DNA of 64,000 nucleotides. Origin: Orthonyx spaldingii (Eukaryota > Chordata > Aves > Passeriformes > Orthonychidae). The stretch lies in NCBI GenBank assembly GCA_013397795.1, contig VZTJ01002650.1, positions 124,001 to 188,000 on the forward strand, read 5' to 3'. Made by a program: the position numbers and the translations under genes. Positions 1-14,700 of the stretch are shown piece after piece (the first letter of the stretch is position 1; the number at the start of each line of letters is the position of its first letter). Below the pieces are notes generated by a model. It was not told where the DNA came from. It saw only the letters and a program-made list of their open reading frames with translations, and did no database searches.

Positions 1-1540
1 TTTATTGCAGACTTGCTTTTAAAATTGTGCTTTCTATCTACCTTACAATGAAAATTGCTGATTGTAAGCAATTTGACAAAATTTATGTTATTGAAAAGAA
101 TACTTGTAGATGGTTGAGGGGAATTTGTTTCTTGTTATCAAGCCATTTATAATTTTCTGTCCCCATAAATTTGAGCACACTTGGGTGCTCCGCAAGTCTC
201 CTTTAAGAAGGAATAAATTCAGTCTTTGAAATTGAAAGACTGACAGGAATTACCAATTTAACAGCTAAATCTGCTGTTAAGTACACTCTTGTATAGAAAT
301 ATATTGAAACATAATATTAATATAACTGAAGGCAGTCTATACAAGACTTAACCTAAACTTCAAAAGTTCAATTCAAGCCACTCAAAATTTTTTGTTGACC
401 TCAGTAGTGACTCATATAGTCTTGTGTAAGCAGCTGCTACATGAGACCTTGCTGTAAGCCTGCCCCCATGCAAGCCTGTGGCATGTTCACTTCCATCCCA
501 CCTTTGTGCATTGACATTCAGGAAATTAAATATTTTAAATGTCTTAATTGATCTTATTAAGACAAAGGAGTATTCCCATGGGCAAGACTCTTCCCATAAA
601 TACACACTGCCAAAACTTGGAGTATATTCTTCAAATTATTATTTAGTGGATTTTTCCCAGTTTGTTGAAATGTGCCTCTTGATCCTGGATGTTAGGGTTC
701 AATTGAATTGAAAATACCGAGGAATGAGATGTTCCATTAGAGATACGTGGAAAATTAGTAAGTGTGCTATGATTAATAGATGTGAGCCTTTGGTAATTAT
801 TATTCCCCAACAGCAACATTCACAGTATCTAATACATGAGTATGCAGCATAGATTGGAGGGATATTTTGTTCAGCTATGAGGACTGAACAAGCATTTAAA
901 GAATATATTTTTAAGAAATAAAACATAGCATTTTCTGAGAAAATAAAGGGGTAAAAATTATCACTAAGATCTTTTATGACGTACAAATATAAAAATGTGT
1001 TTTGTTTCTGACAGATGAAAATTTGTTACATTATGATCAATTGAATTCTAAATGAAAATTGAGATATTTCAGCCATTAGCTATTACTTTACTTGAGGTAG
1101 TAGATTTCTTCCATTTTGATGAGAAAGACAAAGTATTTTCTGTCAACTTAAGTTATATCTTCATACACAATATAAATTCTGAGATTTCTTACAGCTATGC
1201 TCAGTCTATGTTTTAGCATGGTAACTGAATGGTCTTCTATAACAATCACCAATCAAACATTGCTAAGTAACCCCTCATTTATGAACAGCCTTTTTTAAAT
1301 TAAAATGCTAACAATCCAGTATATGCTCTGCAAATTCTATAATTGCTTGGGAAATTTTTCTTCCATTTCCACAAGTTTTACGTGACATAATTTCATCTTG
1401 TTCAGAAGTCCTCTGAGTTGCCTCATTGGGAATAGTCTTCAAAGATATCTTAGAATAAATAGAGAAAGAGGCTAAGCACAGTTATTATTGACATATTGTT
1501 CATTATTCCTTCCTGGTGGACTCCAGTACATGGAATTTTT

Positions 1541-1546
<6 letters not shown>

Positions 1547-1571
<25 letters not shown>
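1547..1571. repeat. (GA)n microsatellite
   Basis: An uninterrupted run of about twelve GA dinucleotides follows the word gagaca. It is a simple sequence repeat, likely polymorphic in length. Confidence 0.95.
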
Positions 1572-3816
1572 TGTATGGCAATAGTTATTAATTATTTGCA
1601 GTAGTTACAATCCAAAATTTAAAATATTTAATCTTACACAGAAAAAATGTTTGATTTAAGCCTTATATAGAGTGTTCTTTTAAAGGAATTAGTCCTAGCA
1701 ATGTACAAATGATACTCCTGGAAACACTGCCTATTTATTTTCCCTTGCCTGATAATTCAAGGTTTCACTGGACTTTTAAAAAGGTTGTTTAAACAAAGTT
1801 AATTTTAATTTGAGGTAATTATATTCTCCTTCCAGGGATAGTTTCATTTTTTGCACTGTACAGATGCAAATTGTGAGAAAATACTGTTTTGTTGATAAAA
1901 TATGCCACATTTAATGTTGAAAACCAACTGCTACTCAAGTTTTTTACTACCAGAACCCTACTCTCACCTCTTTCTGAGGATGTATTCTTGAATCATCTTA
2001 TTGAGAGCAACATGTATTCAAGCTTCTGGCCAAAGAAATGTCAGGAGCATGTACCCAGAGCCCAGGGGAAGAATCAGGCTGATCTGAGTTTAGATTACCA
2101 TGAATTGACTCCCAAATTATGTTGAAGGCTAGGGGATACATGTTGACAAGAAGACTACCTCTGAAAAAGACATGAATTCTCTTAACTCACAGTAATTACT
2201 AGAACAGTAATAATGGTCAAAAGTCAGGGAAAAAAGCAAGCAACAGCTTACCCTAGATACAAAGGAAACAGTCCTTAACACTCAAAATTTCTAATCAAAA
2301 TGTCTTTATTTCCTACCAGCAACTGTTGCATCCCTACCTCAAGCTTTATCTTTTACTTCTTTTCTCTATTTTTACTGTTTATTTCTTTTGTCCTCCAAAG
2401 TCTTGGTGCTGTCTGGGAAATGGAAGCACTTCTTAAAGACTGTTTTCCTGCAGAAATCCACATGCAATTCTGCATGTGCTGGACCACTAACTACATGAAG
2501 GATTAGAAGACAATGAAAATCACTTTGGTTATTTTCCAAAGTCAACCTATACAGTGCAGCTTTTTCAGTGCTTCCAGAAAGTGGATTGATGTTGCTGACA
2601 TCTCATCTACATTCACTTAGAACTTGAAGGAGGCAAAAACTGTAGCATTATGAAATTAAACAAACATGAATTAAACCTGAATCCACTTCAAAATAATCAC
2701 TGTTCTTAGCTCTAATGGGAATGGGTTTTCTTTGAATCCCATTATACCAGAGAGTGTGAATGAAGTGAAATCTCCTTTCTGATTGCTTTACTCTGTCAAA
2801 TCCATTCAACATTTCATTAATTTTAATTACAGCCTTCTTAAATAGTTTATGATCTTCTGGCCATATTCCTTTCCTTAATCAGCAGGTTGCTAATATAACA
2901 CTGGTTTCTTTTTCTTATGACATAACGAAGAAAATAAGCTATTCAGTTAATCTGTCTTGAATTTACAAACTCTTCAGAGCCTTTCATTTCCACTTAGCTG
3001 TGTCTAACAAACATAGCAATGGTTTGGCCCACCTTCAGGAGTAAAGTGTGTATGGGAAGCTTGCTATAATATTGTGCCTCAGTGTCCAGTGTGATCAGGC
3101 TGTTGCTATGGAGAGAGATGAATCTAAGTGCAGCAGAACTCCAAGGAATTTCGTATGGGACACAGCACATCTATCAACTGAATCACAAGCCTTTAACAGA
3201 GTTACTAATCAATTTCTAACATTTATTTTGGCAAAGCATCTCCATGCCTATAGCAACAACTCTTTCAAAATTCAGGTTCATAACAGTAAGAGAAAATAGC
3301 TAATTGTACTGAATGGGCTAGGAGTTCGTTTTCATATTGTTGTTAAAAACACATACACAAAATACTCTTATCTCACAGAACTTTTAGCAAGCTGCTTTCA
3401 ACTAATTTTGATCAGCTCTAAGTCTCGCTTTTGTATTTCTGGTTTTCTGTAGGATATGGACTGTAAATAAACAGAAAGACAATGGAAGCATTAAGGAGTG
3501 AAATCAACTTCCTCTGGTAAAACCCAGTTAGTATGCCCTAAAAGAGGTAGAAGCCTAAATGGTAGATGAAAAGTGTTGTGTGTTTCTATGGAAATATTGA
3601 AATAGTTTTTCCATTTATTCGAGGCAAAAAACAGATTAATGGAAGTGAATGGATATCTTTAAACACTTTAAATGTAATAGAATAAAAAATTTATGAGCCA
3701 GACTTACTCAGAAGTTTGTTTTCTCTAACTCAGAAGAAGACTTGCTCTAATTCTAACAAAGCATATCTTTAGGGACTTTAACTGCTACTGGTGTTCTTTT
3801 GGTACGCTCTGTTCAG

Positions 3817-3848
3817 AAAAAAAAAAAAAANNNNNNNNNNNNNNNNNN

Positions 3849-3877
<29 letters not shown>
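3817..3877. repeat. poly(A) tract interrupted by an assembly gap
   Basis: Fourteen A (3817-3830), eighteen N (3831-3848) and twenty-nine A (3849-3877) form one homopolymer that the assembly could not close. No retrocopy or SINE body is recognisable upstream, so I do not call it a retroposon tail. Translations across it are artefacts. Confidence 0.9.
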
Positions 3878-3879
<2 letters not shown>

Positions 3880-6800
3880 AAAAGGCAACATTTCAGGGAA
3901 ATCTACCTCAAGTATTTGTGTCTTTCCATACTCTTACAGATTCTGTAGAGGTGCAGGAGGTTGGCAAAGCATTGAACAGGGCTGGAGAACAACCACTATT
4001 GAGGTCTGGGAGTTCCCATGGTTTGGGAATCTCAAGAGTATAGTTCAGGCATGTCAAAACTGTGGTGACAGGGGAAATTTGGCCAAATTTCACCTTCACC
4101 TTTTCATTCACCTTTACCTTGTTTAATGTGAAGGTTGCTGGATAAAAGAACCAAAACATTATCAAAAGCCTTAAATTGTGAAGAAATGCCTAGCAGATAT
4201 GTATCTGTTTGATATGAGCTCCAAACCAGTCCAAATAACACATTTTCTGTCACCTCTTTTTACAATAACAGAAATAAAAAAATGGATGGGGCCCTCACAT
4301 TTCAGATATGTGCCACACGCTTATGGTGTCTGATAAAGTCTATTGTTGTTTTTGAAATAATCTATAATATGTTAAGTCTACATAGAAATGCAGGAAATTG
4401 TGAAATAATTGAAAAACCTGCCCAAAATTACTAAAAGTAGAAATAGTGCAACAACAAAAAATTGAAGTATGTAAGCCTGTTAAAAGTAATCAGTTTCCAA
4501 TTGCATAGCTTTTTTAATAACAGATATTGTAAAATACAATTGAGGAAGATAGTAATATCTAAATCAGTTCTTGATACCGAACAAAAAAATTGCTCATATA
4601 CTATCAGTTATTGACAAAAAGAGATAACTAGATTAATTTCTAACAACATGGTTGGAGAACAAATGAAAAAGAGAATTTTTTATCTTCTACATAATGACAT
4701 AAAACTTAGTATGCATCATTTCCACCTATTGGAAAATGGCGGTAGTCAACCTTTAAGGGTTTCTGAGGTTACACTGAAGTGGTTAAAAAAACCTGTCAGA
4801 ATAAGAATACTTCCTGATGTCTGAACTGAATGGAAACACAGCTCAAATTCCTCTCAAGTAATCTGTTTGGGATTATCCTATAGGACTCTCGACATCAGAA
4901 ATGTGGACATCTACCTCTTAGTTCCTTTCCAGGACTGGAGTAGAATTGAATGGGGAACAAAAGGAAATTAAAGGGTATATTTTTTCTTATGGAAGGCTAA
5001 AGTAGCACAAATTGGCAAATTTAAAAACCCACATATTTCTCTATAAAATTAACCAATACAGCTAAAACCATATTTACACATCTACATTGAAATATAAAAT
5101 GTGTATTCACTCTTCTGAAAAAACTATGGTTTTTACCCTGACAAAATTTTTAAAAAAACTTTACTGTTCAAACTTTTAAAAGGTCATGAAACACTTTCTG
5201 CTGACAGCTGCAGAGCATTTAGTTTTCAATCACTCTCAGTACTTACATTCTCAAATTTACTCCTGAACTTGGATTCAGTTTTAATATATGGTTAGCTGTT
5301 TCCCAACTGTAAACTCATGAGATTTCTCTAGTTCTGAATTCTGTTTGGTTATTAAATTGCTAATGAAAATGCTTCTTCAAATCTGTTTACTGCTCTAGCC
5401 ATAAAACAGATGGTTCTTCTCAGTACAAATTAATTTTTGGAGGTATGAAGGAGGATGGAAAGGTAAGTCATGTCAGTGAAATAGGTGGGTTTGATTATGT
5501 TTAGAGATTTCTGACTTTATGGTTCATTCTGCTAGTTGAAACAAGAGTTAAAGCAGCAAAAGGATTGCTTGAAAGTCGACATTAGAATGTAGCTCCTAAA
5601 AAACTCTATTGCAGTAAAGGGTGGAATGAACCCACTAAACTGGTAGGATCTCTCATCTGTCTTGGTCAGAGATGTCTGATCATTCATCAGAGGAGGAACA
5701 ACTCCCATACAAAGTTTGGCTCTACCATTTTAAGTCTCCTTTTCTGTCTAGGACAATAATCAGCTAGAAAGTTAAGGCCAGAATCTAGAAATCTGACAGA
5801 GCAGCTGAAAGAACAAACTTCACACAAAAGTCTTCCACCACAGAGAATGCAAGGTGTTGTGAAAATGGGAATCTCTGAAAAGTGTATCTCGACTTTGCTT
5901 GGTTTTTGTTTTGGGCAAATGTTAAGGCATTTCAGTGCTTTAAAGGACCAAACCAAAAAAAGGACCAAACAAATGGACATACTAGAAATCCATCTGGATG
6001 CAGAATTTGGTAGAAATCCTTTCAAAAGATTTGCACAATATGTGTAATCTGAAGTTAAGCATTCAGAAAAAGGTTTTTCAGTTATGAAATTAGATTTTGC
6101 ATACACACAGATATAAAAAACTTCAGAATCTGTCAGTATAAAGGCAAGTAATCATTACAAATAATACATAACAAATATTTTAATTAATTATTTTGACATT
6201 CAAGGAAGATTATGTGATTCAGGGTAATGTGTGTGCAGCAGGTTGACAAAAGGAAATTGATAAAAGAAGGAGATATTAAAGCAGATTATATTAAAAGAAA
6301 AATGCCTTAACAGGTGTTATATTGATGACTTCAAAATGCATCACAGCAAGCTATTAAAAGTTTTCTCCAGATTAGATTTCTAATTAAATGAGTCAAGACA
6401 ACTTAGCTTTACTACAAATATGGTAGAATCAAATTGAGCTTATATACTTTTAATATGTTCTACATAACCCAGATATCTATCTAGCCATCAGATTCTTTTC
6501 AACATGAAAACTGTACATATTATTACGTTTTTTGAAATAATCTTTTCTAAAAATAATTATTTTATATTCTCTTTTAAAAAATATTGTATTGTGAAGCAAA
6601 TTCCAAGCAATATGAGCTTATTTTTCATTTTGCCTTGCTTACATGCAAGTTTATGGTCATTCTAATATGTTCCAGGTACAGAGTGTGTTAAAAAAAAACC
6701 AGTGCATAATTGATTACAAATTCGTGTGAGATTTTTATTTTCATAACCTTCTTTTCTTCTGTTTGCATTTTCATCAAATATAGGAAGAAAAAGGTTTTTG

Positions 6801-9800
6801 ATCTACCAAAGTACTGCTAAGAGAAGGTACTGTATACAAATTCTTATAAAGGCCCAAGATTATTTCCAATAATGAATTACATATTTGGCTTCCAGAATTT
6901 ACTCTGACCTTTTCCCAATGGATTCATATCAGGGCACAGCATCAATCATCATCCACTACATTTGGATGACATGATGTAGATAGAGCTAGAGAAAGCAAAC
7001 AAGATAACTGCTGGGTACACAATTAAAGAAGCTTCATACAAAATGTGTCAAGTAACAAATTACCTTTTTTGTAGTGAAAAATGGAAGTAGATTGTGTCAT
7101 TTCAAATGGTAAGTGAACATATATTGAAAGTACCACATGACACAGTCTTTATGTACACATTTTCAGAAATGATGATCTGTTCATATACACATACCTATGC
7201 ACAGTAATATATTCATGTCGGTAGATATTAAATTCTCTACCAACTTCAAATTATTTTAATAGTTGCAGTAATTTCTAGCTGGAGACTCTACATTTACTAA
7301 CAGGCTTATCAAAAATTTATTGTCTTGACATAGGTATGTCTGGCCACTGTCTTTAAAAGGAAGAATGGTCTCCAGAACCCCACAAAACTTACTCAATATT
7401 TAACAACACCGTTTAGGTTTGCTTCTGACTGTATTTCTGTATTTTAATTCCTCTCTTATTTCTGTCCCATAAGCAACAAACTGGCCTTGTGGCTGCGGTG
7501 GAAAACCAGACCTGAACAAAAGCAAGAGAGGCCTGAACATTCCCAAAGAACATGATCTTGGAAGAAAACACTATGCAGACAAAATGTCAAGTTTATTTCT
7601 TGTCAGTCATAAAAAATTATTGTACATGAGTCATTTCAATTTGTCAAAGAATCTCTCAAAGACCCCTCTGCTTCCACTGACTTCATGAATTCATGTTGGC
7701 TACATGGCAATGTCAAGTCAGCTCTCCACTGCAGACGGTCCAGTAGCACATCACAGGGAGGTTGGATGCATACCTTCACTGCTGGAAGGGCAGATGGATC
7801 CTACTCTGCATATTTACTCATATAAATTCGAGAATCTGAAGACAGGCAGCCAAAACTAGAGAATTATACCTACTATTCTATTTAACCTTTGCATTATTAT
7901 TTTTTTCGAAGTTCATATCTTCTATCTCCACAAAAAATCTCCTCACTCTTGAAGAGATATTGCAGGGCTAATGTGCCTTGTCATTATTGTTAGTTCAGCA
8001 ATCAATAGTCATAAATCATAGTTCAACAAGCAGCATTCCTGCACAGCTGTGAGAGGACCACTCATTTATTCAGGGGTGTATAGATGGGAAGAACCCTGAC
8101 CAGGTTATCACAGTCAGAAAAATGGCTTTTATGACTGTACCTCAAAGCACTCCTCTGAGCTGACAGCAACTCTTTACAGTCAACTCAAAAGTGAAAGAAT
8201 TGGCCAAGATTAGCACATTACAGAAAAGGGTCTGTACATTTGGTTTGGAAGGCTCTGTTCTAGGTTTAATGTATCACAGGATCCCAACATGACACATAAT
8301 AGAAAAAATGAAAATTCTTGATGACAGGAAGCACGATATAGCACGGTAATGTAAGTACACATCAAATTTTCAAAACCTGTGTCGTCATTTTGATCTGTTA
8401 ACACTTACATACTGAGGAAAGATACCCTTATGACCAGACCTGTCACCCCAAAGGATGGCTAACATATATTATATGAACTTAATATGTACATTTTATTTTC
8501 ACTAAATACATGTTTTTAAAGCCAAAATAGACCAGATCTTGCCTATTTCATGCTCTAGAAAACATTGACAAATATAATTTCTCTAAATTAACAGGAAGAA
8601 ATAGACAAACATCCACCCTAATACTAAAAAGCCAACTGTCAGAGTCTACCTGTACAGCAAAATCTTGATATATCAGCTATATATCAGAATACAATATATA
8701 TCAATATATATTAAAAAAATTTGTACTTTACAATTTGAAAACAATTTTTTTCCCTTCAGATGAATCAGAAATCACATATTTTTGAATTTTATTTTGCAGA
8801 ATTTTCTTTTTTATTTTGCACGTTTTAATATCTGAGAAAATTCTCAAACCAGATTTTTCATTCTGCATACAGCTTCATTGATCAGGTCTAATAATTCTAT
8901 TCAGGCTTTGGACTAGCATGGAGAACTTACTACTAATAAATCCATTGTATTACTCCTTCTCATTCTGTTGAAAAACTGACTGCAATTAGGTTCCTGTTGT
9001 TAAAATGGAATTTTTATGGAGAGATTAATCATCATATAATTTCTATCAGTAATTATTGGTATATGGATTGTTCACATGCAATCCATTGCAAACATCTAAT
9101 AGCCAAATTTTGACTGAAAACAGCAGTGTTTTGAACCAGAGTTTTGACTGATATACTTGTTTCTATAGGGTAATGCTGGAATTCATTGATTGTAGCTTTC
9201 AGCTTTCAGGCTCAGAAAATTTTAGTGACATGCAATGTTATTTTTTCAGTTTCTTTAAAATTGCCTAGTAACAAAAAATATTTTTGCATCTGTAGAAATT
9301 CCTACTGGTAAGGTTATTCACTGAAATGGCCATTAGTATACTAAAAATCAAATATTATGGTAAGGATTACTAATCATCTCATACTAAAATTATGAGAATA
9401 CAGCTAAAAGAAAATCTATTTAACAATATGAATATAATCAAAAGACTTGGATTATTACTCAGCTGTAGCTGAAATGTATCCAGGACATTCAGATTTAGAA
9501 AAGCCAGACACATCAAGCTGTGCTTTGTTGGTAATAATAATAGTTGCATCTTTCACCTGCTTTTAAGGATCAGGATCAGGCTTCTTTAATGTAGTAACCA
9601 AGAGTTTTTATTCGCAGGAGTAATTGTAATTGTCAGCTGGTTAGTTGTGCTTTATACAACTTCAACAGCAATTCAGCATGAAGTTTACTAAGCCTGGAAT
9701 GTTTTCTGTCACTTTACGAAGCTGTAGATTTATACCTGTCTTTGTATTCATGCCCATTTAAAAATAAAATATTATAAAAAAATACCAGAAAAAAACCTCA

Positions 9801-10361
9801 CTTTATTTCTGAAATATGCAATTAATATATCAACTGACACGTGGCAAGGGTAGAAAAATTTGAAGGCCATTCAATAGTTAGAAGTTAAATAAATGTAAAA
9901 TAGTCTCTCCTTACTGCTCATATCCCTGAGTGGACTTGCTTTCAAAAAATGTTTAATGCTTAACCTGCCAGGAGGGTGGGGAGAAATATTTTCCTGATTT
10001 ATATTCTTTACTATCAGCTTAATTAAAATGATGCTTTTCTTTTCATATAATTATTCCAACTAAAAGGGAAATTAGTTGATGCATATGGTTCCTTGTGGGA
10101 AATGAGGTATTGGCCTAAAATATATTTCTGTATTTCAGTATAAACTAGTTGATTTGCTAATAAAATGTGAAAACAAAACAAAGGGAAATAATAGTGGAAA
10201 TGCAAAAAGAGGCAATCCAATCAATGAACAGGTTATACATTTTCTTTTCAGACAGACTAAAATAACTCATGGCGTATTCTGTATAATTTTTTTAAGGTTG
10301 GACAATATCTTCTAATATCTGTGATAAATTTTAAGATAAAAACTTTATTCGCTAAATAGTT

Positions 10362-11785
10362 ACAGAATCACAGAATGGTAAGGTTGGAAGGGACCACTGC
10401 AGGTCATGTAGTTCAACCTCCCTGATCAAGCAGGGTTTCCCACAGTGCACTACTCAGGATTGTGTCCAGAGGACTTTTGAATATTTCCAGAACCTCTCTG
10501 GGCAACCTGTTCCAAGGTGTGGCAATCTGCAGAGTAAAACAGTTCTTCAGTTCTTTCTCATGTTCAGGGGAATGTACTGTATTTCACTTTCTGCCCATTA
10601 CCTCTCATTCTAGTGCCACCACTGAGAAAAGGCTGGCTCCACCTTCTTGAAATACTTGTTTTGATTGGTGAGGTACTCTCTCAGTCGTGTCTTCTGAGGC
10701 TGAATAGGCTCAACTGCCTCTCTTTCCCAGTAAGAGAGATGCTCTAGTCCATTAATCATCTTTGTTGGCCTCCACTGGAGTCCCTACAGCAGCTCTATGT
10801 CTCTCTTGTAATAAGAAGTCCAGGACTGGACACAGCACTCCAGGCGTGGCCTCACCAGGGCTGAGTAGAGGGGCAGGATCACCTCCCTTGACCTGCTGGC
10901 CATGCTCTCCCTAATGCCCCCCAGGATACCATTGGCCTTCTTGGCCACAAGGAAGGGTGCACTGCTGGCTCATGGACAGCTTGTTGTCCACCAGAAACCC
11001 CAGATCCTTGCCTGCAGGGCTGCTTTCCAGCAGATCAGATCCCAGTCTGTGATGGTGCATGGGGCTATTCTTCCAAAAGCACAGGACCCTGCATTTGCCT
11101 TTGTTGAATTTCAGACAGTTCTTCTCTGCCCATCTCTCCAACCTGCTGAGGTCCTTCAGAAGGGCTGCACAGAACTCTGGCGTATTGTCCACTTCTCCCA
11201 GCTTTGCGTCAGCAAACTTACTGAGGCAGTGTCTGCCCCTTAAACCAAGTCACTGATTAATAATTTAAAGTATTAACCCTTGGGGTCACTGTTACTTGCA
11301 CACCTCCAACTACACCCTGTGCTACTGATCACACCCCTCTGAGATCTGCCATTCAGCCAGGTCCCAAACCACCTCATGTACATGTCCTGCTTATGCTTGA
11401 GATTTGACAGGAGTTCCTTGTTCATCCATGCAGCTCTCCTGTCCCTTTTGTTCAATTTCTTGACTGTCGGGATTCACTGTTCTTGAGACCGGAGAAGCTG
11501 ATCCTTGTAACCAGCTCACTTGGTAGCCTCTTCCATCTAGAGCATGTTTCCATGGGATGCTTTCAAGAAAGTCCCTGAAGAAGCCAAAAATAGTTCTCCT
11601 GAAGTCCAAGGTTACAATCTTAATCATTGCCCTGCTCTCTCCTTACAGGATTCTGAACTCCATGAGCTTGTGGTCACTGTAGCCAAAGCTCTTCCAACCT
11701 TCACATCTCCAACCAGACCTTCCTTGTTAGTATGAGATCCAACCTTTCCTCATTGGGTCGTTCATCAGCTGCATCAGAAGATTAA
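10362..11785 (-). mobile_element. CR1 LINE, 5'-truncated, internally deleted ORF2 plus 3'UTR
   Basis: This is the 3' part of a CR1 non-LTR retrotransposon on the minus strand. The 3' end at 10362 reads (plus strand) acagaatcacagaatgg followed by ggttggaagggacc, the reverse complement of the avian CR1 terminus. Going 5' to 3' on the minus strand, 11785-11540 encodes the end of the endonuclease domain, including the SDH catalytic-site motif and LDFRR. 11455-11380 encodes the linker with WMNKELL and LKHKQ. About 11370-11280 encodes a piece of the RT palm (GTWLNGRSQR). 11225-10911 encodes the region around KFAD and LGFLVDNKLSMS. The linker is joined almost directly to the palm, so the RT finger region is missing. 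Frameshifts and stops make it dead. Plus-strand open frames here are antisense shadows. Confidence 0.93.
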
Positions 11786-14700
11786 CATCAATGCTCAATC
11801 AGTATTAATCATAACCAAAACCAAGTTCAATCACAATATAAAGAATGACTACAGAATCTAGGTTAATTTGTTAAAATTTTCAAACACGTACTCAAATAAA
11901 AATTTCAAATGCCAATATGCTTACTTTCAAAATATTCAAACCATAAATGTACAATTACTAACCATGAAGTTGTATTTCAGAACTATTTTAGGTCAGTTTA
12001 ATTTAATATAGGAGCAATAAGCTAAAAAAAATTTGTGGACCAAATTTTGAGAGCTTTTTGAACATTTGTGTTGGTTTTTAAGTTAAAAAGAAATAATTTT
12101 TTTCATTTCGTATTACTCTAGTCCTTTTTTTTTAATTAAGTCATTAATTTGCCTTTATCTAAATTTTTTTGTCAGCTGAACTACTGCTAAAACTGTAAAA
12201 GCAACTTCTGGTTCTGCTGCCTAGAATTTCACTGCAGACCTACCCATTCACAACAGATACATTATGGTGACATTCTCTGCATTAAATTATTAAAAAAAAA
12301 TAAAAAATATTAATTGGCTTATTGTACTGCTTTGGTGAAAGGAATTGGCCTCTTTGATCTGCAGCATAATGAGATTTATTTTGAACATCAAAGTAATCTA
12401 TAAAAACTGAACAGGGAGATGAGCAGCTACATATTTCCATGGTCTCTGAGGAGCAGGGTAGGAATCAGCAATGCAAATGCCAGCGGATGATGGGACAGTC
12501 TGAAAAAAAATTAATCCTTGAAGAAAGCAGCTGAACTTTGCATTCTGTCACAGTGCACTGAAAGACCTTGAAACAAGTTTTTTTTCTCTTACACTGCTAT
12601 AAATCTGATAGAAATCCATTGACTGCCCTGACTACTTCTGAATTCATGTTGGTGAACACTGGGACAGAATTTAGTCCCTGATCCTAGTATGTTTTTTTTT
12701 CTGGCTCTATGATAAACATTTTCAACAGCTACACCAGGATCTATATAACATACTCTTAATGCCCTTCACATATCTGTACCAAAAGAACCCAACACTAGGA
12801 AACAAACTTATATGAGACTCTTGAGTCTCACACTGTCCTCAGTCATCAACTACACCTCTCTACACAGCATTGTCATTGGCTCTTCACAAAGGTTTTATAT
12901 CCAGATGTCTTTTAAGTGTGAGCTATTTCAATCCAGCCATGGTAAGATGTTGAACTACACGGTACTTCAGCAGCAGTGTAATTTCATAAAGTCATGATAT
13001 TGATTCCATCGACCTGTAAAGGACAATATTTGAAAGGAATATCTGAAAGACAGAGCAATCTCTTCTTTCAACACTGGAGAGATTTATTTTCTATAGAAAA
13101 CAGTTTCTTCTGAATATCAAAATGTGGAGGTTTTAGGTTATATTTCAAATTTATACTGTTATGACAGTCCTCAGTTTTAAACAGAATAGCATAATACAGC
13201 ACTATTTCAACTAACAATTTCTAAAGATAAAGAATGTTCTTTCTTTTAGATTCAGATGTTCAAATTATCACTATTTAAACTAATTCATGTGCCCTTAATT
13301 GAATCTTTTTTGCATGGCAAATGGAGGAAAGTGTTATGTAGCACAACAGATAAGCTTGAAAAATTGCCTCATCATAAGGGCATGATGTTCATATAGAAAT
13401 ATCCTGTGTTTTTTTCCTCTTAAGTATTATTTTCAATGGATCCTCTTGTGATTTCTAAAAAGCATCAAGTATCCAGTTCCCACAGATAGATAATGCTGAG
13501 TGTGCTGCACTTGTGCAAATCAGGCTATTCATATGGATCCCTAAAAATAAAATGCTGCATGGTGGAAATGCTTGGCGCTGTTTTTTTGGGAGGTGGAAGT
13601 AATTTGATTTTTTAATCTGTAAAAGACTATAGCAAAATGTCTTTGAGGTAGAAATAGATCAAAAGCTTATGAAAAAGGTCACTCACAAGAGAAAGTTTAC
13701 AGAAGTGAGTCAATTTTTAATAATTTCCCTGTGGGGAGAAGACATATGACATTGTAAATATATCTTACTAAAAATCATGGTAAAAAATTGCATGTTGATA
13801 TTTTTAGGAAAAGAATTTTTTAATATCCACACTGATATGACTTTTCCAGATTATGTTATAAATTTTTAGACATCAACATCAAAATTTATTACTTCTGTTC
13901 TATCAAAATAAAATATTTGAATTATCTAGTTTTTAAAATACTTTTGTTTTAAAGGCAATACCAGTGTTCCTTCCCCTCTTCTCCTCCCCTTCTCTCTCCT
14001 CCCATCTCCTTCCCTTCCATCTTCTCCTATCCCCTCCCCTCTCCTCCTCTCCTTTCCACATTTCCATGGAAGAGGAAAATTGGCTTCCTCCAAGCTCTGT
14101 TTTGAATCACATAAATTTTAAAATCAAACCAAAATAATTTATCTATGCAAACACAGCACAGAAAGTCTGCAAAAACTTGGATTTTGACAGCATTTTGAAA
14201 AAATATAGAAGTAGTTTTTGCTAAAAGGGCACAATATGGTTCTTTATCTTCTCATATTTGATTTGTCATTAACTCTTACTAACATGGACACCTAGTCAAA
14301 GTTTATTTACTAAGCTGAAAACATCTTGTATAATTAAACATATTAAATTATTTATATAGTAACAGTGACATTCAGAACTGAGAAAAAACGGAATAGAGGC
14401 AGCTCACAGGACTAGCTTATCTTAAAAATGTATATATAATTCATTTCCATTCTGGAACACTTTATTTGAACGCAATACTAATGTAGCTCTAATTTATTTA
14501 TTTGGTTTTTAAGTCAGGGTTAGCAACAGCCACTAGTTGTGCTTACCCTGGTGGAAATGCTTATAAAGACCCATCAAATATTTAACTGAATGAAGAACTT
14601 AACACCAACTCCAACTCAATGCAAGTTCTTAACTGGAATTATAGATGGATATGTCAAAATTTATACACGGAACTAATTCCCATTTTTAATGTCATTTTAA

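Larger units (their letters stand above)
1..10361. other. AT-rich unique DNA, no recognisable gene
   Basis: Both strands were read for exons, RNA genes and known repeats, and none was recognised apart from a GA microsatellite and a gapped poly(A), listed separately. The longest open frame (5687-6106, minus, 139 codons) has no recognisable domain and is about as long as chance allows in AT-rich DNA of this size. Base composition and sparse CpG are typical of vertebrate intergenic or intronic sequence. Confidence 0.7.

Noticed and set aside
3791..4126. 111-codon frame rich in lysine
   Set aside because: It crosses the gapped poly(A) tract.
5687..6106. 139-codon minus-strand open frame
   Set aside because: No domain or splice context recognised; length within chance expectation.
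10902..11256. Plus-strand open frames of 113 and 65 codons
   Set aside because: They are antisense to the CR1 reverse transcriptase region on the minus strand, a common source of false hypothetical proteins in birds.
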